Below, in pieces: positions 15,148 to 23,269 of a stretch of DNA of 64,000 nt. A model generated the notes under the pieces. That model worked only from the letters and a program-made list of their open reading frames with translations. It did not search any database and was not told the DNA's origin. The first letter of the stretch is position 1; each line of letters begins with the position of its first letter. This DNA comes from Thalassobius sp034670005 (lineage in GTDB: Bacteria > Pseudomonadota > Alphaproteobacteria > Rhodobacterales > Rhodobacteraceae), in NCBI RefSeq assembly GCF_034670005.1, contig NZ_JAXMOH010000002.1:558001-622000 (forward strand), given 5' to 3'. Position numbers and translations under genes: made by a program.

Positions 15148-17523
15148 TCACTTAACCGACTGGATCGCTTCCCAGACGCGCGACGGGCTCAGCGGCATGT
15201 TGATATGTTCAACAGGATATCCGCCACGATGCAATGCATCGATCACCCCATTGACCAGCGCGGGCGGTGATCCGATTGCCCCTGCCTCGCCACAGCCCTT
15301 CACCCCAAGCGGGTTATGGGTACAGGGTGTCTGGCAGGAATGATCGACATCGAAAGTGGGCAGATCCGAAGCCCGCGGCATTGCGTAATCCATGAAGGAC
15401 CCGCTCAGCAACTGACCGTTGTCATCATAGGAGCAGTTTTCCAACAGCGCCTGACCGATCCCTTGTGCCACGCCGCCATGGACCTGACCTTCGACGATCA
15501 TTGGGTTGATCACATTGCCGAAATCATCCGCCGCGGTGAAACCGAGAACCTCGACCGCGCCCGTGTCCGGGTCGACTTCCACTTCGCAGAAATAGGCCCC
15601 CGACGGATAGGTGAAGTTCGACGGATCGTAGAAAGCGGTTTCTTCCAGACCCGGCTCGATATCTTCCAGCGGATAATTATGCGGCACATAAGCAGCCAGG
15701 GTGACGTCACCCCAAGCAACCGATTTGTCTGTGCCAGCCACACTGAACTGTCCATCAGCCAGTTCGATATCGGCCTCTGACGCTTCCATCAGGTGGGCCG
15801 CGATCTTCTTGGCCTTATTGATCACCTTTTCCGCGGCACGGACCATGGCCGACCCGCCGACCGCGATTGACCGCGATCCGTAAGTACCCATGCCCATCGG
15901 CGTTTTCGAGGTATCGCCATGGACAATATCGATCTGGCTTTCATCGATACCGATCATTTCGGCAATCACCTGCGGGAAGGTGGTTTCATGCCCCTGACCG
16001 TGGCTGTGCGAGCCGGTCAGAACACTGATCGAACCGGTGGCGTTAACCCGCACCGTGGCGCTTTCATACAGACCCGCGCGCGCGCCCAGTTGCCCCACAA
16101 GGTTCGACGGCGCGATGCCGCAGGCTTCGATGAAATGGGCAACGCCCAGACCGCGCAGCTTGCCGCGCGATTTGCTCTCGGCCACGCGCTTGTCGAAATT
16201 GGCGTAGTCGCTCATCTCCAACGCCTTATCCAGCGTCGCGTGATAATTGCCGGTGTCATAAGTGACCGCCACAGGCGTGTCATAGGGGAACTGTTCCGGC
16301 TTGATGAAGTTTTGCCGGCGCAGTTCCGTTGGATCGACCCCCAATTCGCGCGCCGCCTTGTCGACAACCCGTTCCAACTGGAAGGTCGCTTCGGGTCGCC
16401 CCGCACCGCGATAGGCATCGACCGGAACGGTATTGGTGAACACGGCCTTTACGTTGGTGTAAACCAATGGCGTCGTGTAATTGCCAGCCAACAATGTCCC
16501 GTGCAGCCAAGTCGGAACAGACGGGGCGAAGGTCGACAGGTAAGCCCCCATATTGGCATAGGTTTCACAGCGCAGCGCGGTGAAATTGTTGTCCTTGTCC
16601 AGCGCCAGTTCGATTTTGGTCACGTGATCGCGGCCATGAGCGTCGGAAATGAACGCCTCGGACCGTGACGAGGTCCATTTCACCGGACGGTTCACCGCCT
16701 TGGCGGCAAAGGTCACGAAGGCTTCTTCGGCATAATGGAAAATCTTGGTACCGAACCCGCCGCCCACGTCGGGTGCAACCACGCGCAGCTTGTGTTCCGG
16801 AATGCCCAGCACGAAGGCCCCCATCAGCAACCGGATCACATGTGGGTTCTGGGACGTGGTGTAAAGCGTGTGATCATCCGTACCGCGGCTGTAATCACCA
16901 ATCGCCACCCGCGGTTCCATTGGATTGGCGACCAGCCGGTTATTAACCAGTTCCAGCGTGGTGACATGCGCGGCATTGGCGATCGCTTCATCCACCGCAG
17001 CCTTGTTTTCCTCCACAAACCCCCAGTCATAGCAAAGGTTCGAGGTCAGATCGTCATGCACCTTGGTGGCGCCGTCCGCCAGCGCGGCTTTCATGTCCAC
17101 CACGGCCGGCAATTCGTCGATATCGACCACGATCGCCTCGGCCGCATCGCGGGCCAGTTCCGGCGTTTCGGCCACGACGGCGGCAATCGGGTCACCGACA
17201 TAACGTACCTTACCTTCGGCCAGAACCGGGTGCTTGGGTTCCTGCATCGGTTCACCGAACTTGTCGGTCACCTGCCAGCCACAGGGAATACCGCCCACGG
17301 CTTCAAAGTCCTTCGATGTGAACACCCTGAGCACGCCGTCCATCGCTTCGGCGGCTGAGCTATCAATATTGGTAATAATGCCATGCGCGACGTCAGAGCG
17401 CAGGAAATGGACATAGGTCTGCCCCGCGATATTGATGTCGTCGGTATAATTACCGTCCCCGGTCAGGAACCTTACGTCTTCGCGCCGCTTCGAGCTGGCG
17501 CCGATGCCATGATCCTTCGGCAT
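15148..17523 (-). CDS. coxL: CO dehydrogenase-like molybdenum-binding large subunit, form II
   Basis: This 791-residue molybdopterin cytosine dinucleotide subunit carries the active site of a xanthine oxidase-family hydroxylase. The active-site loop reads AYRGAGRPEA, the form II signature; proven aerobic CO dehydrogenases (form I) have AYXCSFR with the copper-ligand cysteine, which is missing here. Pterin-binding stretches DVGGGFGTK and GQGHETTFPQ and the catalytic GVKGCGEAGAIGSP near the C-terminus are present. CO may therefore not be the natural substrate. GGGAGGATTCACT precedes the start. Confidence 0.92.
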   Translation of the reverse strand: MPKDHGIGASSKRREDVRFLTGDGNYTDDINIAGQTYVHFLRSDVAHGIITNIDSSAAEAMDGVLRVFTSKDFEAVGGIPCGWQVTDKFGEPMQEPKHPVLAEGKVRYVGDPIAAVVAETPELARDAAEAIVVDIDELPAVVDMKAALADGATKVHDDLTSNLCYDWGFVEENKAAVDEAIANAAHVTTLELVNNRLVANPMEPRVAIGDYSRGTDDHTLYTTSQNPHVIRLLMGAFVLGIPEHKLRVVAPDVGGGFGTKIFHYAEEAFVTFAAKAVNRPVKWTSSRSEAFISDAHGRDHVTKIELALDKDNNFTALRCETYANMGAYLSTFAPSVPTWLHGTLLAGNYTTPLVYTNVKAVFTNTVPVDAYRGAGRPEATFQLERVVDKAARELGVDPTELRRQNFIKPEQFPYDTPVAVTYDTGNYHATLDKALEMSDYANFDKRVAESKSRGKLRGLGVAHFIEACGIAPSNLVGQLGARAGLYESATVRVNATGSISVLTGSHSHGQGHETTFPQVIAEMIGIDESQIDIVHGDTSKTPMGMGTYGSRSIAVGGSAMVRAAEKVINKAKKIAAHLMEASEADIELADGQFSVAGTDKSVAWGDVTLAAYVPHNYPLEDIEPGLEETAFYDPSNFTYPSGAYFCEVEVDPDTGAVEVLGFTAADDFGNVINPMIVEGQVHGGVAQGIGQALLENCSYDDNGQLLSGSFMDYAMPRASDLPTFDVDHSCQTPCTHNPLGVKGCGEAGAIGSPPALVNGVIDALHRGGYPVEHINMPLSPSRVWEAIQSVK

Positions 17524-17562
17524 AGTGAATCCTCCCTAGATCGGAACAGGTTTACCCTGCCC

Positions 17563-17591
17563 CTTCACTGTTCTGAAAATACTCAAATACC
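17563..17591. repeat. CAAATACTC-type intergenic element between coxS and coxL
   Basis: CTTCACTGTTCTGAAAATACTCAAATACC is followed by a short CGCGCAAACCGCGCG stem. It is closely similar to the copy after coxM at 14206-14228. It sits inside the cox transcript in the roughly 90-bp gap between coxS and coxL. Confidence 0.5.
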
Positions 17592-17615
17592 GCGCGCAAA
17601 CCGCGCGGCTTCCGG

Positions 17616-18101
17616 TCACTCGGCTGCGACCGCAGGCACGTCCTGACCACTGGCGGCCATAATCGCGCGGACAATATTGTGGTACCCGGTACAGCGGCAG
17701 ATATTGCCTTCCAGGTAATCCCGAATCTCGGCCTCGCTCGGCTTGGGATTATCCTTAAGCAGCGCGGCTGCCGACATCACCATGCCCGGGGTACAGAACC
17801 CGCATTGCAGACCGTGGTAATCCTGAAACGCCTGCTGAATGACGTTCAGCGTCCCGTCCGGTGCAGCCTGACCTTCAATCGTCGCCACCTCGGCGCCGTC
17901 GGCATCAAGCGCAAACATGGTGCAGGATTTCACCGCGGCGCCATCGACGTGAACCACGCAGGCTCCACATTGCGACGTGTCGCAACCCACATGAGTACCC
18001 GTCATGCCAAGGTTTTCACGCAGGAATGCCGACAGAAGCGTACGCCCCTCGACATCACCTGACACCTTGCGGCCGTTCACTACCATACTCACTTCTGTCA
18101 T
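17616..18101 (-). CDS. coxS: CO dehydrogenase-like [2Fe-2S] small subunit (form II operon)
   Basis: This 161-residue iron-sulfur subunit carries two [2Fe-2S] clusters. The plant-ferredoxin-type cluster cysteines are in GCDTSQCGACVVH with a fourth Cys at SCTMFAL, and the second cluster cysteines in GLQCGFCTPGM and GNICRCTGYH. AGGGAGGGCACG precedes the ATG. It is followed on the same strand by coxL after about 90 bp that include an intergenic repeat. Confidence 0.93.
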   Translation of the reverse strand: MTEVSMVVNGRKVSGDVEGRTLLSAFLRENLGMTGTHVGCDTSQCGACVVHVDGAAVKSCTMFALDADGAEVATIEGQAAPDGTLNVIQQAFQDYHGLQCGFCTPGMVMSAAALLKDNPKPSEAEIRDYLEGNICRCTGYHNIVRAIMAASGQDVPAVAAE

Positions 18102-18155
18102 CGTGCCCTCCCTAAGCCGATAAAATTTTCTACATGCTTGGATGATTGTATTGGA

Positions 18156-18677
18156 TTAAGAACTGAAAACTTTTTTCAGCCAACCCTTTTTCTCGCCATC
18201 TTCACCTTCTGCCGCGGCGTCATCCGCCTCACCCGGGCCTTCCACGACCTGCTGGAATCGTTCGAAAAACTGGTCTGCCATTTTCTTGGCAAAACCATCA
18301 ATGATACGGCTTCCCAGCTGCGCCAGCTTGCCGCCGACCTTAGCTTCGACATCGTAAATCAGCTTGGTACCGCCCTCGGGCAGATCTTCCAGAGACACTT
18401 TCGCACCGCCCTTGGCGAAGCCTGCCGCGCCGCCCTTGCCTTCCCCGGTCAGGGTCAGACTGTCGCCCTCGACGATATCGGACAGGCTGACAGCGCCCTT
18501 AAAGGTCGCTTTGACCGGACCGACCTTCTGCATAACGGTCGCTTCGAATCCTTCTTCGGGCGACCCCGTCATTTCCTGGCATCCGGGCACGCATTCCTTG
18601 AGTACATCTGCAGAAAGCAGTGCCGCCCAGACGGTTTGACGGTCCGCATTGATCTCGCGGGAATCAGTCAGATGCAT
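18156..18677 (-). CDS. coxG: CoxG-like SRPBCC protein
   Basis: This 173-residue protein belongs to the CoxG (carbon monoxide dehydrogenase subunit G) family of SRPBCC lipid-binding folds. It starts MHLTDSREINADRQTVW, with the family GCQEMTGSPEEGF segment near residue 35. In Oligotropha CoxG helps to recruit CO dehydrogenase to the membrane. It ends in an acidic linker and a short basic, Trp- and Phe-containing tail. A strong AAGGAGG site precedes the ATG. It is the first gene of the cox transcript, 54 bp before coxS. Confidence 0.88.
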   Translation of the reverse strand: MHLTDSREINADRQTVWAALLSADVLKECVPGCQEMTGSPEEGFEATVMQKVGPVKATFKGAVSLSDIVEGDSLTLTGEGKGGAAGFAKGGAKVSLEDLPEGGTKLIYDVEAKVGGKLAQLGSRIIDGFAKKMADQFFERFQQVVEGPGEADDAAAEGEDGEKKGWLKKVFSS

Positions 18678-18854
18678 AGATGGGTCCTCCTTGTTATGGA
18701 CGAGCTAATCTCAAACGCGGCATGATGGCTATGCTACTAAGGGCGTATGACCCTGACTGAAACTGCTTTGGGATACGACCTTTGACTAGTATGCGCCGAA
18801 GATCAGGCTTGATATTGTGAACGATAACGCTCCGTTTCGGTATAAGGCAAGGTG

Positions 18855-19544
18855 ATGACACACAGTACGGCTTCGTCCAGTCCGTCCGAAATCCAATCGG
18901 CCCTTGTTGTCGATGACCACCCGCTGTTTTGCGACGCTCTGGCTATGACATTGCAGGCGGTGACCGGCACCGCAACGATCCGCGCCACCGCAAGCCTCGA
19001 AGCCGCCCTGAGCGAAATTCACCAAAATGGTAACCCCGACATCGTGGTGCTGGATCTGAACTTGCCGGATGTGAAGGGCTTTGACGGGCTGATCCGCCTG
19101 AAAACCGCGACACAGGCACCGGTGATCGTCGTTTCTTCGATGAGCGATAATCGGGTGATCACATCCGCGATCAAATCGGGCGCTGCCGGTTTCGTGCCCA
19201 AACACAGTCAGCGCGATGTTTTTGCCGCCGCGTTCGACGCAATCCGTCGCGGCGAAGTGTTCATCCCCGACGGGTATGACCTGCTCGACGACGCGGCCGA
19301 TCTGGATGGCAATGACGCCGCCGCCCGGCTAGCCACCCTGACCAATCAACAGGCCCGCATTCTGCAACTGATCTGCGAAGGCAAGCTGAACAAGCAAATT
19401 GCCTATGACCTGTCCATCGCTGAAACCACGGTCAAGGCCCATGTCACGGCCATCATGCGCAAGCTGGGAGTGCAAAGTCGGACTCAGGCGGTGCTGATCG
19501 CCAATGAAACGAGCTTTAGTACGATCTTGCAAGACAGCAGTTAA
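18855..19544 (+). CDS. LuxR-family (NarL-type) response regulator
   Basis: This regulator of about 229 residues has a receiver domain (VVDDHPLF acidic pair, phospho-Asp in VVLDLNLPD, Lys in FVPKHS) and a C-terminal LuxR helix-turn-helix (LTNQQARILQLICEGKLNKQ). AAGG 7 nt upstream favours ATG at 18855 over the adjacent GTG at 18852. It is followed by a FIST sensor and a hybrid kinase on the same strand and is the likely output of that pathway. It is unrelated in strand to the cox operon. Confidence 0.9.
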   Translation: MTHSTASSSPSEIQSALVVDDHPLFCDALAMTLQAVTGTATIRATASLEAALSEIHQNGNPDIVVLDLNLPDVKGFDGLIRLKTATQAPVIVVSSMSDNRVITSAIKSGAAGFVPKHSQRDVFAAAFDAIRRGEVFIPDGYDLLDDAADLDGNDAAARLATLTNQQARILQLICEGKLNKQIAYDLSIAETTVKAHVTAIMRKLGVQSRTQAVLIANETSFSTILQDSS

Positions 19545-19569
19545 ACCGCGACTATCGTGGGGAGGAAAA

Positions 19570-20766
19570 ATGGGAGGAGAGTGGATGGACCAGTTCGCGG
19601 GTCCGTCACAAGCGGTTCGCTGTGCGCCTGAAATCGTGCGCACAGCCAATGTCGTGTGCACCGTTGCCGATCCCGTTCAGGATCTGTCCCGCGCCCTTGG
19701 CGATGTCGATTTCGACCTCGTGCTTTTGTTCGTGTCGCCACAGGCGGATATCGCACAGATCGCGTCCCGGTCCATCGAAGTGTTCAACGATAGTCTGGTT
19801 CTGGGCTGCACCACGGCGGGCGAATTGAATTGCGATGGCTATTCGGACGGCAGTATTGTCGCGGTGGGGTTCCCCCGCGCGCAGTTCCGCGCCCGTATGT
19901 TGCAGGTGGATGATCTGGGCGACTATGACGCGCAGACCCTGATCGACCGGATGATTCAGGGCCGCAATGCCCTGATGCGGGACGTTCCCGACTGGGATTA
20001 TGAGTTCAATTTCCTGATGATTGACGGGCTGTCTCGCTGCGAAGATAAACTGACCGCCGATCTGGCGCTCGGACTGGGACCGGTACCTCTTTTTGGTGGC
20101 TCGGCCGGAGACGGGGAAACCTTCGAAACGACATTCCTGATCGCCAATGGCAAGGTCCTGCGCAACGCCGCAATTGTGGCCCAAATTCGCACGATTTGCC
20201 CTATCAAGGTGTTCAAAAGCGACCACCTGATCCCGACCGAACAGCGCATGGTGGTGACGGGCGCCTATCCCGAGCAGCGGCTGGTTTACGAAATCAATGC
20301 CGAACCCGCAGCACGGGAATATGCGCGCGTGCTTGGCAAAGATCCTGAACAGCTCGACACGTTCACCTTTGCCGCCCATCCGGTGGTGGTGCGGATTGGC
20401 GATCAGCATCATGTCAGGTCGATTCAAAAGGTCGCCGAAAACGGTGATTTGTGTTTCTTTTCGGCAATTGATGAAGGTCTGGTACTGACTCTGGCCGAAC
20501 CATTGGACATGGTCGAGCACCTGAAACAGGAAATGCAGGCCCTTTCGGTCGGTGGTGCCCCTGATACCATCCTCGCCTGTGACTGTCTGCTGCGCAAAGT
20601 TGAGGCAGAACAGAAACAAATCAAGGGACAGATATCCGATATTTTAGCAAAAAACCGGGTTGTGGGCTTTTCCACCTATGGCGAACAGTTAAACTCGATG
20701 CATGTAAATCAGACGCTGACCGGCGTTGCCATTTATCCGCCCGAGCATTCTACAAAAACAGGCTGA
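19570..20766 (+). CDS. FIST-domain sensory protein (NosP-like)
   Basis: This protein of about 398 residues has FIST_N (about 30-220) and FIST_C (about 230-375) domains, including the ILGCTT-like LGCTTAGE and the VVGFSTYGEQL stretches. Cytoplasmic FIST proteins bind small ligands; in Pseudomonas the FIST protein NosP binds heme and nitric oxide and controls the adjacent kinase NahK. Here too a NahK-like hybrid kinase follows after 4 nt. Two starts have good ribosome sites: 19570 (MGGEW) and 19585 (MDQFA). NO sensing is inferred from the gene pair and not shown by the sequence. Confidence 0.85.
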   Translation: MGGEWMDQFAGPSQAVRCAPEIVRTANVVCTVADPVQDLSRALGDVDFDLVLLFVSPQADIAQIASRSIEVFNDSLVLGCTTAGELNCDGYSDGSIVAVGFPRAQFRARMLQVDDLGDYDAQTLIDRMIQGRNALMRDVPDWDYEFNFLMIDGLSRCEDKLTADLALGLGPVPLFGGSAGDGETFETTFLIANGKVLRNAAIVAQIRTICPIKVFKSDHLIPTEQRMVVTGAYPEQRLVYEINAEPAAREYARVLGKDPEQLDTFTFAAHPVVVRIGDQHHVRSIQKVAENGDLCFFSAIDEGLVLTLAEPLDMVEHLKQEMQALSVGGAPDTILACDCLLRKVEAEQKQIKGQISDILAKNRVVGFSTYGEQLNSMHVNQTLTGVAIYPPEHSTKTG

Positions 20767-20770
20767 AGCC

Positions 20771-22990
20771 ATGAGCCATTCCCTGATTGATCCGCGTGAT
20801 TCCACCGAACGGCAGAATGAAAAGCTGATTAAGATCACCGAGTCGCTGATGCGGCGAGTGGAACGGAGCGGCGACGAGTCAGGCGCGGCCTATGCCCAGT
20901 TTCAGCGTGCCGTCATTCTGGAAGAAGAGGTGCGCGCGCGGACCCGGGATCTGGCCCGAGCGCTGGAGCTTCTGAACGAATCCAACGCCAAGCTGGCACA
21001 GGCCAACCGCGAAACCGAAGCCGCCCAGACCAACCTGACCAATGCCATTGAAACCGTGCAGGAAGGCTTTGCGCTGTTCAATTCCGATGAAAAACTGGTC
21101 ATGTGCAACAGTCGTTTCGGAATGCATATGCCCGACATCCGCGACAAAATGGTGCCCGGTCTAAGCTTCCAGGACTATGTGCGTCTGGTCAGTCATTCAC
21201 AGTTCATATCGCTGGGTCAGGCCGAAACGCCCGATCAATGGGCCGCGCGCCGGATGGAACGGCACATGGATCACCATGTCATCTTCAACGCCCGCATGGT
21301 GTGGAACCGATGGGTTCAGGTCAGCGAACACCGCACCCCCGACGGCGGCACGGTCATCCTGCAAACCGACGTTTCCGATATCATGCGGCTGGAACGGCGC
21401 GAACGGGACCGTATGCTGGACGATCAGGCCAAACTGATCCGCGCCACGCTGGATCATCTGGACCAGGGCGTTTGTATTTTCGACAGTCAGGCGCGGCTGA
21501 TCGGCTGGAACCAGCGCGCCAGTGAATTATTGTCGATCCCACTGGGGCGATTCCGCATGGGAATCAATTTTCTGATGCTGTTTGAACGGTTCCGCAACGA
21601 GGTCAGCTTCGAAGATGGCATGTCGGGCCAGAAGATCGAAGACTGGGTACGCACAGAAAAAGAGCGCCCGCCACTGTCATTCGAATTGCAACATAGCAAC
21701 TCCAAGATTCTGACCGTTTTCGCCCAGGAAATGCCCGACAAGGGTTTCGTGTTTTCCTTCACCGATGTCAGTGCGGAACGCTCGGCCGTTCAGGCGGTCT
21801 ATAATGCCAATGAAATGCTGGAGCAGCGGGTCAACGAACGCACGTTAGAACTGGAAGACGCGCTGGCCGAAGCAGAACGGGCGAACGCGTCGAAATCCCG
21901 CTTTGTTGCCGCAGCCAGCCATGACCTGCTGCAACCGCTTTCGGCTGCCAAGCTTTATGTTGGATCGGTCGCAGCGGATCATCCAGATTCCGAGATCCGC
22001 TCGGTGCTCGACCGCGCCAACAACGCGCTTGTCAGTGTCGAAAGCATCCTGGGCGCGTTGCTCGATATTTCGAAACTGGATTCGGGCCGGGCCTCGGTTC
22101 ATGTCGGGCAAGTGCCGCTGATGCGGATCATGACCCAGTTGCAGGACGAACTGGCACCGATGGCACAGCACAAAGGACTGGAATTGCGCATGGTGCCGTC
22201 TTCGGCAGTGGTGAGTAGCGATGCCACCTATCTGCGCCGTATTTTGCAAAACCTGATGGCAAACGCGGTCCGCTATACCGAAACCGGGCGTGTTTTGGTC
22301 GGGGCCCGGCACCTGAAGAACACGATCCGGATCGAAGTGCATGACACCGGGCCTGGCATCCCTGAAGATCAGCAGGACCTGATCTTTCGAGAATTTCATC
22401 GGGTCGACAGTCTCAGCAGCGCCTCTGAAGGGCTGGGTCTGGGACTGGCGATCGTCGAACGAGCCTGCGCTTTGCTGCAACACCCGCTGCAAATCCGCTC
22501 GACCCCCGGGCAGGGTACGATGTTTTCGGTCGAAGTCCCATTGACGCAACGCGAAAACGAAGCGGCGCGGCAAACGGCGGCGCAACGGGTAATGCCATGT
22601 GACAGCCTGGAAAACATGATCGTGCTTCTGGTTGAGAACGATGCGGAGCTGCGCAATGCTCTAACCCTTGCGATGGAACATTGGGACGTCACCGTTCTGG
22701 CCTGTGCAACTGAGCCCGAAGCGCGAAGCCTGATCAACGAATTTGGTGTCACCCCGGATGCGATTGTGGCCGATTATCAACTCGATGACGACGAGCTGGG
22801 CACCGATCTGATCGACGCCCTGCGCGCCGAATTTGGACCGATCCCCAGTTGCCTGGCCACCGCCAACCGTTCGGTCGAAGTTACTCAGGTCAGTCAGAAG
22901 AACGGAATTCACCTGATGCACAAACCCATCGCCCCGGCCGAGTTGCGCGCCTTTCTGTTAAGAGCGTTCCGTCAACCCCTAGGGAAATAG
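20771..22990 (+). CDS. NahK-like cytoplasmic hybrid histidine kinase
   Basis: This 739-residue soluble kinase has an N-terminal coiled coil (about 30-95), two PAS-7 type sensor domains (about 95-215 and 220-345), a second coiled coil, the phospho-acceptor box AASHDLLQPLSAAKLY, an ATPase domain with NLMANAVRYTE and GLGLGLAIVERAC, and a C-terminal receiver domain (about 618-735; Asp in IVADYQLD, Lys in LMHKPI). No membrane segment is present, so input comes from the cytoplasm, probably the FIST protein encoded directly upstream. The receiver may act as a phosphate sink or relay. Confidence 0.9.
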   Translation: MSHSLIDPRDSTERQNEKLIKITESLMRRVERSGDESGAAYAQFQRAVILEEEVRARTRDLARALELLNESNAKLAQANRETEAAQTNLTNAIETVQEGFALFNSDEKLVMCNSRFGMHMPDIRDKMVPGLSFQDYVRLVSHSQFISLGQAETPDQWAARRMERHMDHHVIFNARMVWNRWVQVSEHRTPDGGTVILQTDVSDIMRLERRERDRMLDDQAKLIRATLDHLDQGVCIFDSQARLIGWNQRASELLSIPLGRFRMGINFLMLFERFRNEVSFEDGMSGQKIEDWVRTEKERPPLSFELQHSNSKILTVFAQEMPDKGFVFSFTDVSAERSAVQAVYNANEMLEQRVNERTLELEDALAEAERANASKSRFVAAASHDLLQPLSAAKLYVGSVAADHPDSEIRSVLDRANNALVSVESILGALLDISKLDSGRASVHVGQVPLMRIMTQLQDELAPMAQHKGLELRMVPSSAVVSSDATYLRRILQNLMANAVRYTETGRVLVGARHLKNTIRIEVHDTGPGIPEDQQDLIFREFHRVDSLSSASEGLGLGLAIVERACALLQHPLQIRSTPGQGTMFSVEVPLTQRENEAARQTAAQRVMPCDSLENMIVLLVENDAELRNALTLAMEHWDVTVLACATEPEARSLINEFGVTPDAIVADYQLDDDELGTDLIDALRAEFGPIPSCLATANRSVEVTQVSQKNGIHLMHKPIAPAELRAFLLRAFRQPLGK

Positions 22991-23141
22991 CCTGTCCGGT
23001 CAAGACCACGATATATACTTAGGTCGTTCAGGCACCCTGCCAAAACGGGTATCCCATCCTTTTGAAGGGACAGACTTAACTCCCCAGAATTGCTAGGCTT
23101 TCGGATAAGGATCGGGCTGCCCGGTTCCAAACACCGCCCAT

Positions 23142-23184
23142 TTTTACGCCGCCCTCCCTCCCTGTAACGTAGGCGCGCGTAAAA
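23142..23184. promoter_or_regulatory. Inverted repeat in the gap before the hybrid kinase
   Basis: TTTTACGC at 23142-23149 and GCGTAAAA at 23177-23184 form a perfect 8-bp dyad 27 bp apart. It is the only clear structure in the 279-bp gap 22991-23269. Its function is unknown; it could be an operator or a weak terminator for the preceding kinase gene. Confidence 0.3.
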
Positions 23185-23269
23185 CGGGCATTCGGAATAT
23201 GGGCATACAGACCCTAATACGGCGCAAGCCTGCCCAAATCAGTAACGTAACTATTGGTATCGTTTAACA

